NCBI GenBank assembly: GCA_934141555.1
Contig: CAKPCK010000001.1
Span: 124,001 to 188,000 of the forward strand
Direction: 5' to 3'
Origin: an uncultured Clostridia bacterium
GTDB lineage: Bacteria; Bacillota; Clostridia; TANB77; CAG-508
DNA: 64,000 nt
Shown one piece after another: positions 1 through 9,194 of this stretch. The notes below the pieces were generated by a model. That model searched no databases and was not told the origin of the DNA. It saw only the letters and a program-made list of their open reading frames with translations. How positions within the stretch are numbered: the first letter of the stretch is position 1; each line of letters begins with the position of its first letter. Both the position numbers and the translations under genes were made by a program.

Positions 1-1419
1 AAAGTTGCAATAGACACATATGTTTTCCATAAATCAGAGGTCTCTTTTGGAACAAGTCCTGAAAAGCAAAAAAGACTAGAACATAATAGAGAAATATTTT
101 TTAGTCGTTGGGGTGAAGAATATAATAAAAAAATGCAAGAATATGTAAAAAATGATCCAATAGAATATATAAAAACACATTTGAAAATAGAAGAAAAGCC
201 TAGACCAGATGTATTATTCTTTTTGCCAGATATTCATCAAAATGCTGGTGGAGTTCATATGGTTGTAGATATTGTAAATTATTTAAATATTAATGGATAT
301 TTTGCAAATATATTAACAGAAAGAATTCATGAATATAAAGAAATAATGATATTTTCACCAAGCTTTATGAAAAATGTAAAAGATATTGAACCAAAATGCA
401 TTGTTGGAACAATATATCCTACAATATTCTTTGTAGAAACAATAGCAAAACATTATAATATACCAGCAGTAAACTTTATGCAAGGATATGAGCCATGTTT
501 TGATAATGGAGAAATTTATAGTTGGGCTGAATTAGCTTGTAGAAATAGTCAAAATATTTTAGCAATATCACAATTTTTAAAAGAAAAATGCAAAACAAAT
601 TTTAGAAAAGATGCTACAGTAATTCCAAATGCAATAAATACAGATTTAATATATAATACAAATAAAAAAAGAAAAGAAAAAGTATCTATAACTATGGATT
701 TACGTAATTCATTTCCAAAAGGAGATTTCTTATTAAATGAAATATTAAAAAAATTAACATTAAAAGACTATAATATAGAAATAAATGTTATATATGTAAA
801 AAAGACGATGTTCCCAATAAATAATAATAAAAATATTAAAATCAATTATTATGAAGGACCATTAAACAGAAAAGAAGTAAGCAATATATTATTTGACACA
901 GATATATTTATAGATGCATCTTTAATGGAAGGATTTGGGCTAATGTCATTAGAAGCAATGGCAGCAGGAGCAGTGCCTATTGTTGGAGAATCATTTGGAA
1001 TAGATGAATATGCAAAAGACAATGAAAATTCATTTATAATTAAAGAAATCAATAATGTAGATAAATATATTGAAAAAATAGAAATATTATTGAAAGATTC
1101 AAAAAAATTATCAGATATGAGCAAAAATGCACAAGAAACAGCATTAAAATTTGATATGGACACAAATATTCCAAAATATATAGAATATTTCAAAAGTGTA
1201 AAAAAACAAAAAATAGAATTAACTTCTCAAGAGAAAGAAGCTTCAGAGAAATGGATTGTTTCAGAAGATAGTATATTTTCAAAAGAAGAAGAAAATATAG
1301 AAAAACAAGCAGATGTAATAAGTAAAAAAAGAAAAATATATTATGTAATATTAAAACCATTTCCAAAAAAGTTAAAAACAAAAGTTAAAGAATTTTTAAA
1401 AAAACTAATACAGGGTTAA
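1..1419 (+). CDS. Multidomain glycosyltransferase (GT2 tail fused to GT4), 5' end outside the window
   Basis: The reading frame is open from base 1, so the ATG at 133 is internal and 472 codons of a longer protein are visible. The first ~44 residues (with a TYVFHK motif and the HNREIFFSRWG segment) resemble the tail of a GT2-type domain. The rest is a GT4-like (GT-B) domain, with a GGVHMVV-type start near residue 72 and the nucleotide-sugar-binding EGFGLMSLEAMAAG motif near residue 308. The last ~70 residues are Lys/Glu-rich. It probably adds two sugars in turn to a lipid-linked glycan on the cytoplasmic membrane face. It leads the polysaccharide operon visible here. The fusion is read directly; donor and acceptor sugars cannot be told. 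Confidence 0.85.
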   Translation, partial: KVAIDTYVFHKSEVSFGTSPEKQKRLEHNREIFFSRWGEEYNKKMQEYVKNDPIEYIKTHLKIEEKPRPDVLFFLPDIHQNAGGVHMVVDIVNYLNINGYFANILTERIHEYKEIMIFSPSFMKNVKDIEPKCIVGTIYPTIFFVETIAKHYNIPAVNFMQGYEPCFDNGEIYSWAELACRNSQNILAISQFLKEKCKTNFRKDATVIPNAINTDLIYNTNKKRKEKVSITMDLRNSFPKGDFLLNEILKKLTLKDYNIEINVIYVKKTMFPINNNKNIKINYYEGPLNRKEVSNILFDTDIFIDASLMEGFGLMSLEAMAAGAVPIVGESFGIDEYAKDNENSFIIKEINNVDKYIEKIEILLKDSKKLSDMSKNAQETALKFDMDTNIPKYIEYFKSVKKQKIELTSQEKEASEKWIVSEDSIFSKEEENIEKQADVISKKRKIYYVILKPFPKKLKTKVKEFLKKLIQG

Positions 1420-1460
1420 AATATAAATAGTGATAAGTAATAGGTTAAGGAGAATATCTA

Positions 1461-2174
1461 ATGAAAGTATTATTGATAATACCAGCATATAATGAACAAG
1501 AAAATATAGAAAAAACAGTAAAAAAAATAGAAAAAAGTAATCAAGAAATAGAATATATTGTAATAAATGATGGTTCTACAGATAATACAGAAGAAATCTT
1601 AAAAGAAAAAAATATTAACCATATAAAATTAGTTAATAATTTAGGGATAGGTGGAGCAGTACAAACAGGTTATAAATACGCATTTGAAAATAATTTCGAT
1701 ATAGCAATACAATTTGATGGAGATGGACAACATGATGTTAATTATATATCAAAAGTATGTGAACCATTAATAAATGGACAAGCAGATATGTGTATAGGAA
1801 CAAGATATTTGGATAAAAATGAAAGCAAATTTCAATCAACATTTATGAGAAGATTAGGATCAAATATAATTTCAATTGTTATAAAAATATTTACTGGTAA
1901 AAAAATAACAGATCCAACATCTGGATTTAGAGCAGTTAATAGAGTAGTAATTGAGGAATTTGCTAAAAATTATCCAACAGAATATCCAGAACCCGAATCT
2001 ACAGTATCATTACTAGTAAATAATTATAGAGTAGCAGAAGTACCAGTAAGTATGAATGAAAGAGATGGAGGAGTATCATCAATAAGACTTTGGAAGACAG
2101 CTGACTATATGATAAAAGTAGTATTGGCAATAATTATTGATAGTATAAGTTTTAGAAAAAGGAGGAAGAAATAA
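1461..2174 (+). CDS. DPM1-like GT2 glycosyltransferase (polyprenyl-phosphate sugar synthase, GacI-like)
   Basis: A 237-residue GT2 protein with the N-terminal LIIPAYNEQENI motif, the VINDGSTDNT nucleotide-binding loop and the QFDGDGQHD metal-binding motif typical of dolichol/undecaprenyl-phosphate sugar transferases. It has little membrane sequence of its own. The next gene overlaps its stop by one base (TAATG) and encodes a DUF2304 protein. In streptococci the GacI (GT2) and GacJ (DUF2304) pair makes undecaprenyl-phosphate-GlcNAc for side-chain addition to a cell-wall polysaccharide. By analogy this pair probably makes a lipid-phosphate sugar used outside the membrane; the sugar is unknown. 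The start has an AAGGAG site about 8 bases upstream. Confidence 0.88.
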   Translation: MKVLLIIPAYNEQENIEKTVKKIEKSNQEIEYIVINDGSTDNTEEILKEKNINHIKLVNNLGIGGAVQTGYKYAFENNFDIAIQFDGDGQHDVNYISKVCEPLINGQADMCIGTRYLDKNESKFQSTFMRRLGSNIISIVIKIFTGKKITDPTSGFRAVNRVVIEEFAKNYPTEYPEPESTVSLLVNNYRVAEVPVSMNERDGGVSSIRLWKTADYMIKVVLAIIIDSISFRKRRKK

Positions 2175-2521
2175 TGCAAAAAATAGCACTAATTATAATT
2201 GTCTTATTTTATATATTTTGTATATTAAAAGCAGTTAAAAGAAAAAATATGAGAATTGGATATCTTATATTTTGGATGATAATTGGAATTGTATTTATTA
2301 TATCATTATTGATTCCAAATTTAGTAGAAAACATATCAAATATATTAGGTTTTGAAATGCCAATAAATATGATAGTCTGCTTTGCAATTTTTGTTATATT
2401 ATATTTGATTTTTGATTTAACAATATTAATAACAAAAGAATATAATAAAAATACATTACTTATACAAGAAATATCAATTTTGAAAAAAAGAGTAGAGGAA
2501 TTAGAGAAAAAAGATGACTAA
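2174..2521 (+). CDS. DUF2304 membrane protein (GacJ-like partner)
   Basis: A 115-residue protein with three hydrophobic helices (about 3-18, 28-48 and 65-87) and a charged C-terminal coiled coil ending ILKKRVEELEKKDD. This is the usual shape and length of DUF2304 proteins. In the group A Streptococcus system GacJ binds the DPM1-like GacI and raises its activity. The one-base overlap with the preceding GT2 gene fits a co-translated complex. The site GGAGG lies just upstream within the preceding gene. The role as membrane anchor or activator is inferred from that family and the gene order. Confidence 0.8.
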   Translation: MQKIALIIIVLFYIFCILKAVKRKNMRIGYLIFWMIIGIVFIISLLIPNLVENISNILGFEMPINMIVCFAIFVILYLIFDLTILITKEYNKNTLLIQEISILKKRVEELEKKDD

Positions 2522-3692
2522 TGTAACAGAAGAAAAAAAAGAGAATAAAGTGAAAGAAAAAAATCAAGATAAAGTAAAAAAAAGAGAAAAAATATGGGAT
2601 ATTGTAAAAGGTATAGGAATTATTAGTATAGTTATAGGACACACTACTCCAATATCAAATTTGCATGAATTTGTATATACATATCATTTAGCAATTTTCT
2701 ATTTTGTTTCTATATATTTTTATGATGAAAGAAAATATGGAGATAAACCATTTGCATATTTTGGAAATAAAATAAGAAAAACATGGGGTAGATATTTCTT
2801 TTATACACTAATATTAATTTTAATGCATAATTTATTTTATAAACTTAATATGTATTTTTTCCCAATACTACCTTTAGATAAAGCGTCAATATTAGCTGAA
2901 ATATTAAGATCAATGTTATTTATGTGTACAGAACGTTTTGGAGGAGCTTTATGGTTTGTACCAACATTATTGTTTGCTACAGGTTTATTTGGAGGAATAG
3001 TATATTGTGCGAGAAGGATAAGTAGAAGTGTTATAGATATAGATGAGGAAAAGAGAAAATATATAAAGTATATATTAATAATATTATTATCAATGTTTTT
3101 GGGATATATTGGAGTATATCTAAATGAAAATGAATTTATGTTGATTTATTATATACATACATCGTTTTTAGTAATACCAATATGTATGTTAGGATATTTT
3201 TTTCATGAATATGTAGAAGATTTTAAAAAATTTAATAAATTATACATAACAATACCAATATTCATAATTTCAGGGATATTTTTATATATGATAGTAAAAA
3301 ATGGAATGATAATAGCACTTGCTACACAACAAATAATAAATGGATACATGTTTTATTTAGTTTCTTTTGTAGGGATAATGTATTGTATATCACTTGCAAG
3401 TATAATAGAAAAAATACCAGGAATAAAAGATGCAGTATCATTATGTGGAAAGCAGTCATTTGCAATAATGGCATTACATTTTGCATGTATAAAAGGAGTA
3501 GATGTAATTTATTCTAAGATTATACATGAAACTAATCCAAAAATAATATCTAATTGGGTAAGTACATATCCAGAAAAATTGTGGATAATATATTTAATTG
3601 TTGGGTGTGTTGTGCCAGTAATATTTGGATTATTGACAGAAAAATTAAGAAGAATTTTGAATGGAGAAAAAAATGAAAAACAAAAAAATTAA
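2514..3692 (+). CDS. Acyltransferase family 3 membrane protein (OafA/YrhL-like)
   Basis: A 392-residue polytopic protein with about ten hydrophobic helices after a ~28-residue Lys/Glu-rich cytoplasmic tail. The segment WDIVKGIGIISIVIGH (His43) is the hallmark N-terminal helix of acyltransferase-3 proteins, which move acetyl or related groups onto sugars across the membrane. The start overlaps the DUF2304 stop by 8 bases. Its position between glycosyltransferases suggests O-acylation of the repeat unit or of a cell-wall sugar. The acyl group and acceptor are not readable. It could also be a cell-surface succinyl- or acetyltransferase of broader range. Confidence 0.82.
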   Translation: MTNVTEEKKENKVKEKNQDKVKKREKIWDIVKGIGIISIVIGHTTPISNLHEFVYTYHLAIFYFVSIYFYDERKYGDKPFAYFGNKIRKTWGRYFFYTLILILMHNLFYKLNMYFFPILPLDKASILAEILRSMLFMCTERFGGALWFVPTLLFATGLFGGIVYCARRISRSVIDIDEEKRKYIKYILIILLSMFLGYIGVYLNENEFMLIYYIHTSFLVIPICMLGYFFHEYVEDFKKFNKLYITIPIFIISGIFLYMIVKNGMIIALATQQIINGYMFYLVSFVGIMYCISLASIIEKIPGIKDAVSLCGKQSFAIMALHFACIKGVDVIYSKIIHETNPKIISNWVSTYPEKLWIIYLIVGCVVPVIFGLLTEKLRRILNGEKNEKQKN

Positions 3693-4716
3693 GCTTTCAA
3701 TAGTTGTAGCAGTATATAATTTAGAGCAATATTTGCCAAGATGTTTAGATGCATTAGTAAATCAAACACTCCAAGAAATAGAAATATTATGTGTGGATGA
3801 TGGTTCAACAGATTCTGCACCACAGATAATAGATGAATATGAACAAAAATATCCAAGTAAAGTAAAAGCATTTCATAAACAAAATGGTGGAGAATTTACA
3901 TCAAGAAATTATGGATTAGAAAGAGCAAATGGAGAATATGTAACATTTGTAGATACAGATGATTATGTGGAATTAAATTGGGCAGAAAAATTATATAATA
4001 CAGCAAAACAAAACAATGCGGATTTGGCAATATGTGCTTTTGAAAGGATAGACTTAAAAACAAATAAAGTGATAGCAACAAATATGACTAATTTTGGAAA
4101 TGCAATAAAGAAAATAGATCCAAATGATGATTACTTATTATTTATAAATCCAGCACCTTGGAATAAAGTATATAAATTAGACAAAATAAAAGATTTAAGA
4201 TTTTTACCATTCAGAGGATTTAATGATACAATGTTTTTAGCTAGTTGTTATACAAGAATAAAGAAAATAGCCTTTATTCCAGACGTATTATATCATTATT
4301 ACTTAAGATATGATTCACAAATACATACAGTTAATAAACAAGATGTAGAAAATTTAAAAAAGTATTTATTGGAAGTAAAAAAATTGTATATAGAAAGCAA
4401 TAAATATGAAGAAATGAAATATATATTAGATACTTTTGCATTTTTGCACTTAGGAACATCTGTAATGTATAGAGTGTCTTATGATGAAACAGTAAATATG
4501 AAAGAAATGTTAAAAGAAACAATTAAATATTTAGATGATAATTTTTCAAATTGGAGAAAATCACCGTTTTTAACATTTAAATATTCTATCAAAAAAGGAT
4601 TTAAACACTTAGCATTATGGGGAGTTTCAGTATTTTATAGATTAGGATTACCGATGGTATATATAAAAGTATATAGGTTTTTAGTAGATAAACTAAAAAT
4701 AGATATAAAATTTTAG
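3673..4716 (+). CDS. GT2 family glycosyltransferase
   Basis: A GT-A type transferase with N-terminal LSIVVAVYNLEQYLPRCL, the nucleotide loop CVDDGSTDSA and the acidic metal motif VDTDDYVE. Its C-terminus has a WCAAG-box relative of WpsA/EpsH-like enzymes. I place the start at 3673 (347 residues) because GGAG lies six bases upstream; the in-frame ATG at 3661 has no comparable site. Either start overlaps the acyltransferase gene. It probably adds one sugar to the lipid-linked repeat unit. Specificity cannot be assigned. Confidence 0.88.
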   Translation: MKNKKIKLSIVVAVYNLEQYLPRCLDALVNQTLQEIEILCVDDGSTDSAPQIIDEYEQKYPSKVKAFHKQNGGEFTSRNYGLERANGEYVTFVDTDDYVELNWAEKLYNTAKQNNADLAICAFERIDLKTNKVIATNMTNFGNAIKKIDPNDDYLLFINPAPWNKVYKLDKIKDLRFLPFRGFNDTMFLASCYTRIKKIAFIPDVLYHYYLRYDSQIHTVNKQDVENLKKYLLEVKKLYIESNKYEEMKYILDTFAFLHLGTSVMYRVSYDETVNMKEMLKETIKYLDDNFSNWRKSPFLTFKYSIKKGFKHLALWGVSVFYRLGLPMVYIKVYRFLVDKLKIDIKF

Positions 4717-4738
4717 AATATAGGAAGGAAAAATCAAT

Positions 4739-5680
4739 ATGAAAATAGGAGTAGTAATAGTAACATATAATAGGTTAGAAAAACTAAAAATTGCATTAAA
4801 ATCATATGAGAAACAATCAATAAAACCACAATACATATTAGTTGTAAATAATAATAGTACAGATGGAACTATAGAATATTTAAGAGAATGGAAAAATGAA
4901 AGTAACGGAATCGAAAAAATAATATTAAACCTTGATAAAAACACAGGAGGAAGTGGTGGTTTTTATGAGGGTTTAAAAGCAAGTTTAGACTTGGATGCTG
5001 GCTGGATATGGGTAGCAGATGATGATGCATATCCAAAAGAAAATGCATTTGAAATTGCTAAAAAATACATAGAAAAATATCCAGATAGTGAAAATAAAAT
5101 ATCTGCAATTTCTGGTACAGTACTAAAAAGTGATGGAAAGTTAATTGATTGCTCACATAGAAGAAGAATATATACTACACTATTTAATAGAATTGCACAA
5201 CCATATTCTAAAATATCAGATTATGAAAAAGAAGAATTTGAGATAAATGGATTTTCATATGTAGGAACAATGATAAATAAAAGTAAATTAAAACAAACAG
5301 AGTTGACAAAAAAAGATTATTTTATATATTATGATGATACAGAACATAGTTATAGATTATCAAAATTAGGAAAGATAATAGTAATTCCAAAAATGCAAGT
5401 TATACATGATGCACCACATTCAGAAATGAGTGAAATTGTAAAATGGAAATTATATTATCTAGTAAGAAACACATTAGATTTTATAAAAAGCAATTTTGAC
5501 GAAAAATATTTTAAAGAACAGTGTTTGGAAGTACCATTAAAATTCAAAATAGCAGTATTTTTATTTGGAAAAGATAAAAAATATGGATATCAAATGATAA
5601 ATGAAGCTGTGAAAGATGCAAAATCAGGAAAATCAGGATTACACGAAATATATAAACCAGGATGGAAACCTCAAAAGTAA
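4739..5680 (+). CDS. GT2 glycosyltransferase, GlfT2-like galactofuranosyltransferase candidate
   Basis: A 313-residue GT-A protein beginning KIGVVIVTYNRLEKL, with VVNNNSTDGT, the loop NTGGSGGFYEG, the acidic motif WVADDDAYP (Asp94-96) and a VIHD histidine motif near residue 222. The NTGGSGGF loop plus DDD triad is characteristic of the GlfT2/rhamnosyl-type GT2 branch. UDP-galactopyranose mutase (glf) sits about 5 kb downstream in the same run, which favours UDP-galactofuranose as donor. That donor is inferred from context. The site AGGAAGG precedes the ATG. Confidence 0.82.
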   Translation: MKIGVVIVTYNRLEKLKIALKSYEKQSIKPQYILVVNNNSTDGTIEYLREWKNESNGIEKIILNLDKNTGGSGGFYEGLKASLDLDAGWIWVADDDAYPKENAFEIAKKYIEKYPDSENKISAISGTVLKSDGKLIDCSHRRRIYTTLFNRIAQPYSKISDYEKEEFEINGFSYVGTMINKSKLKQTELTKKDYFIYYDDTEHSYRLSKLGKIIVIPKMQVIHDAPHSEMSEIVKWKLYYLVRNTLDFIKSNFDEKYFKEQCLEVPLKFKIAVFLFGKDKKYGYQMINEAVKDAKSGKSGLHEIYKPGWKPQK

Positions 5681-5700
5681 ATAAGTATTGGAGAGAAAAG

Positions 5701-7164
5701 ATGAAAAAAAGTATAGCGAAAAATTATATATATAATTTAATATATCAAATGTTAACAATATTGTTACCACTGATAACAACTCCATATTTATCAAGAGTTT
5801 TAGGAGCAGAAGCCATAGGAATATATGGATATACTATTTCAATAGTTACATATTTTATATTATTTGGAACTTTAGGTGTTTCAATGTATGGGCAAAGAGA
5901 AATTGCATATAAAGCAGAAGATAAGAAATTAAGAAGTAAAACATTTTGGGAAATAATTATAATAAGAACAATAAGTTTAAGTATTTCAATTATACTTTTT
6001 TATCTAATATATGGAAGAACAGGAGAATATGCCATATATTATAGGATATTAGTAATACAATTATTTGCAAACTTGTTTGATATAAGTTGGTTATTTCAAG
6101 GAATAGAAGAATTTGATAAAACAGTAGTAAGAAACTTAATTGTAAAAATATTAAGTTTAGTATTAATATTTGTATTAATAAAAACACCAAATGATTTATG
6201 GAAATATTTTTTAATATATGTATCTGCTGAATTAATAGGAAATGTAACACTATGGTTATATTTGCCACAATATTTAGAAAAAATAAATATAAGAACACTT
6301 GAACTAAAAAAACATATAAAACCAACAATAGCATTATTTGTACCACAAATAGCAATTCAAATATATACAGTATTAGATAAAACAATGATAGGAAAATTAA
6401 CAAATGACATGGTAGAAGTAGGATATTATGAACAAGCACAGAAAATTGTTAAAGCATCATTAACAGTCATAAGTGCTTTGCAAATAGTAATGAATTCCAG
6501 AATAGCAAATGCATATCAAAATAAAGATGACAAAGAAATAAAATCGTGCTTAGAAAAATCATTTAATTTTGTGTGGTTTTTATCAATACCAATGATGTTT
6601 GGATTAATTGCAGTTGCTCCAAAATTTGTACCATGGTATTATGGAGAAGGGTTTGATGGAGTGGTGCAAATATTAATAGCAACAGCACCAATATTAATAG
6701 TAACAGGACTTAATGGAATTACAGGAGTACAATATTTAGTACAAATAGGAAAACAAAAGATTTTTACAATATCAGTAGCTGTTGGAGCAATTTCAAATGT
6801 TATATTAAATATTATACTTATACATTTTTTCAAAGCAGCAGGAGCAGCATTTGCATCAGTTATTGCAGAAGCAATAATATTTGGAATACAATTAATGTAT
6901 TTTAAAGATCAATTTAAACTATTTGAAATATTAAAACTTGGAGTAAAAACATTTATAAGTGGATTAATAATGTTTGCAGTTGTAACAATAATAGTTAAAG
7001 TATTACCAATAAGTATAGTAAATACAATAATAGAGATTATCATTGGGGCAATTGTTTATATAGTTATGTTATTAATTATGAAATATACATTTTTTAAAGA
7101 TTTAATAAATCAAGTAATTGGTGGAATAAAATCTAAAGGTGTAAGAAAGGAACAAACAAAATGA
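5701..7164 (+). CDS. Wzx-type oligosaccharide flippase
   Basis: A polytopic protein of the MOP/PST exporter superfamily with about 12-14 hydrophobic helices. The N-terminal segment includes TTPYLSRVLGAEAIGIYGY, diagnostic of Wzx/RfbX flippases, which move undecaprenyl-diphosphate-linked repeat units across the membrane. I choose the ATG at 5701 (487 residues) because GGAGAG sits five bases upstream; a start at 5662 would add 13 hydrophilic residues overlapping the preceding gene and has no good site. Its last four bases overlap the next ATG (ATGA). No Wzy polymerase is visible in the window, so it may lie upstream. Confidence 0.93.
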   Translation: MKKSIAKNYIYNLIYQMLTILLPLITTPYLSRVLGAEAIGIYGYTISIVTYFILFGTLGVSMYGQREIAYKAEDKKLRSKTFWEIIIIRTISLSISIILFYLIYGRTGEYAIYYRILVIQLFANLFDISWLFQGIEEFDKTVVRNLIVKILSLVLIFVLIKTPNDLWKYFLIYVSAELIGNVTLWLYLPQYLEKINIRTLELKKHIKPTIALFVPQIAIQIYTVLDKTMIGKLTNDMVEVGYYEQAQKIVKASLTVISALQIVMNSRIANAYQNKDDKEIKSCLEKSFNFVWFLSIPMMFGLIAVAPKFVPWYYGEGFDGVVQILIATAPILIVTGLNGITGVQYLVQIGKQKIFTISVAVGAISNVILNIILIHFFKAAGAAFASVIAEAIIFGIQLMYFKDQFKLFEILKLGVKTFISGLIMFAVVTIIVKVLPISIVNTIIEIIIGAIVYIVMLLIMKYTFFKDLINQVIGGIKSKGVRKEQTK

Positions 7165-9194
7165 AAGATTTTATAGTAAGTCATGTTAGTAAAACATTTT
7201 TAGCATATATGATATTAGTATATAGATATAAAAGAAAATATAAAAATATATTTAAAACAGGTATATTTGCAATAAAAGCAGCATTTAAGTTTTATGCACC
7301 AAATAAAAAAATGTCTAAGGGAAAACAAATAAGGAAAATATTTAATAAGGTAAAAATACAAATCAGTGAAAATGATAGATTTATTTATAATATAGATATA
7401 TTTAAAACAACTCACAGAGATGGAAGAATATTAGATAATATAACAATAGATTATTCAAAAATCCTGAATACATCTTTAGAAAATATGAAAGAAAACAATA
7501 AAAAAATGCCAGATTGCGATTATAAAAGTAGTCAAGCAGAATTATTAATTGGAATAGAAGAATACATTGATAGAGAATGTAAAGCTTTAGAAAAATCAAA
7601 TAGAAATGATAAAGAAAAAATAATAAAATATTTAAAAAATATAAAAAAAGATAAAGCAGAAAGTTTTGAAGAAGCATTACAAAGAATATTATTTTATAAC
7701 CAAATGTTATGGCAAGTTGGACATGGATTAAGTGGTCTTGGAAGATTAGATAAAATATTAGGAGATTTATATGAAAAAGATATAAAAGAAAATAAAATAA
7801 CTGAAAAAGATGCAAAAGAAATGTTAAAAGAATTTGCTAGAATATTACATCAAAAATTCTGGTATAAAAGCAATGTATTAATGGGTGATACAGGTCAAAT
7901 AATAATTTTAGGTGGAAAAGAGCCTGATGGAACTTATTTTTGTAATAGATTAACATATATGTTTATAGAAATAATGGAAGAAATACAATTACCAGACCCT
8001 AAAGTATTTTTAAGAATAACAGAAAATGTACCAAGAGATTTAATGGAATTATCATTAAGATGTATAAAAACAGGAATAGGTTGTCCATTATTTTCAAATG
8101 ATGATGTAATAATTCCAAAATTAATTCAATTTGGTTATGAAGAAAAAGACGCATATAATTATGTGACAGCTGCTTGTTGGGAACCATTAGTAGTTGGAAA
8201 AGCTGTAGAACAAAATAATATAGATTCTATTGTATATTTAACACCACTAACAAAAATGCTAGAAAATGAAAATTTAGAAGAAATAAAAAATTATGAGCAA
8301 TTTTTAGAAAAGTATAAGCAATACTTAAAACAATATATAATAAATTTTGTAAATGAAATTAATGAAATAAAGTGGGAAGAAGCGCCATTATTATCATTAT
8401 TGACTGATAATTGTAATGAGAAAATGCAAGATGTAGCATTTGCAGGAGCAAAATACAATAATTATGGAGTAACATCAGTATCATTGGGAACAGTAGTAAA
8501 TAGCATATATAACATAAAGAAATTTGTGTATGAAGATAAAAAATATACTTTAAAAGATATAAATGATATCAGAAAAGCTAATTATGAAGGAAATGAAGAA
8601 TTATTAAAAAAATTAAAACAACAACCTAATAGATATGGAACAGATAATGAAGAGATAGTAGAATTAACAAATGAAATAACAGGATGTGTGGATAAAATGT
8701 TAGATAGTCAAAGAAATAGACTTGGAGGAAAAATAAAATTCGGATTTAGTGCTCCAACATATATAATAAAAGCACAAACTGCTCCAGCATCATTTGATGG
8801 AAGAAAAAATGGAGAACCATTTGGAGTTCATATATCATCAGATAAGCCATCTGTAGCATATACAGAATTAATACAATTTGCATCAAAACTTGATTATGAT
8901 AATCACAGATTTAATGGAAATGTAGTAGACTTTATGATTACACCATCATTTATAGAAGACAACTTTAGTAAAATGGTAGATTTTTTAATGCTAAGTATTA
9001 AATTAGGATTTTTCCAAATGCAAATGAATGTTACGAGTAGTGAAATATTAATAAAAGCCAAAGCAAATCCTAAGGAATATGAAAATTTAATAGTAAGAGT
9101 ATGGGGATTTAGTGCATATTTTAATGATTTGCCAGAAAGTTATAAAGATTTATTAATAGAAAGGGCACTAAAAAATGAAGGTAAGAGTATCTAA
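7161..9194 (+). CDS. Glycyl radical enzyme of unknown substrate (PFL2/dehydratase-like)
   Basis: A 677-residue glycyl radical enzyme. The C-terminal glycyl loop reads RVWGFSAYF with radical Gly649. The thiyl-radical site is AACWEP with Cys339 followed two residues later by Glu341. The single Cys-X-Glu arrangement is that of eliminases and decarboxylases; true pyruvate formate-lyase has a Cys-Cys pair, so this is not formate acetyltransferase. The sequence LSGLGRLDKILGDLY and the GDTGQIIILGG strand also fit the fold. It is about 100-150 residues shorter than usual, and its first ~65 residues are unusually basic with a hydrophobic stretch. It overlaps the flippase by four bases and its activase by twenty. 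It probably performs a radical modification of a sugar or polysaccharide precursor, which is inference. The enzyme would be oxygen-sensitive. Confidence 0.9.
   Translation: MKDFIVSHVSKTFLAYMILVYRYKRKYKNIFKTGIFAIKAAFKFYAPNKKMSKGKQIRKIFNKVKIQISENDRFIYNIDIFKTTHRDGRILDNITIDYSKILNTSLENMKENNKKMPDCDYKSSQAELLIGIEEYIDRECKALEKSNRNDKEKIIKYLKNIKKDKAESFEEALQRILFYNQMLWQVGHGLSGLGRLDKILGDLYEKDIKENKITEKDAKEMLKEFARILHQKFWYKSNVLMGDTGQIIILGGKEPDGTYFCNRLTYMFIEIMEEIQLPDPKVFLRITENVPRDLMELSLRCIKTGIGCPLFSNDDVIIPKLIQFGYEEKDAYNYVTAACWEPLVVGKAVEQNNIDSIVYLTPLTKMLENENLEEIKNYEQFLEKYKQYLKQYIINFVNEINEIKWEEAPLLSLLTDNCNEKMQDVAFAGAKYNNYGVTSVSLGTVVNSIYNIKKFVYEDKKYTLKDINDIRKANYEGNEELLKKLKQQPNRYGTDNEEIVELTNEITGCVDKMLDSQRNRLGGKIKFGFSAPTYIIKAQTAPASFDGRKNGEPFGVHISSDKPSVAYTELIQFASKLDYDNHRFNGNVVDFMITPSFIEDNFSKMVDFLMLSIKLGFFQMQMNVTSSEILIKAKANPKEYENLIVRVWGFSAYFNDLPESYKDLLIERALKNEGKSI

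Noticed and set aside
7161..9194. Annotation as pyruvate formate-lyase
   Set aside because: The active site has a single Cys followed by Trp-Glu and lacks the Cys-Cys pair of true formate acetyltransferase.
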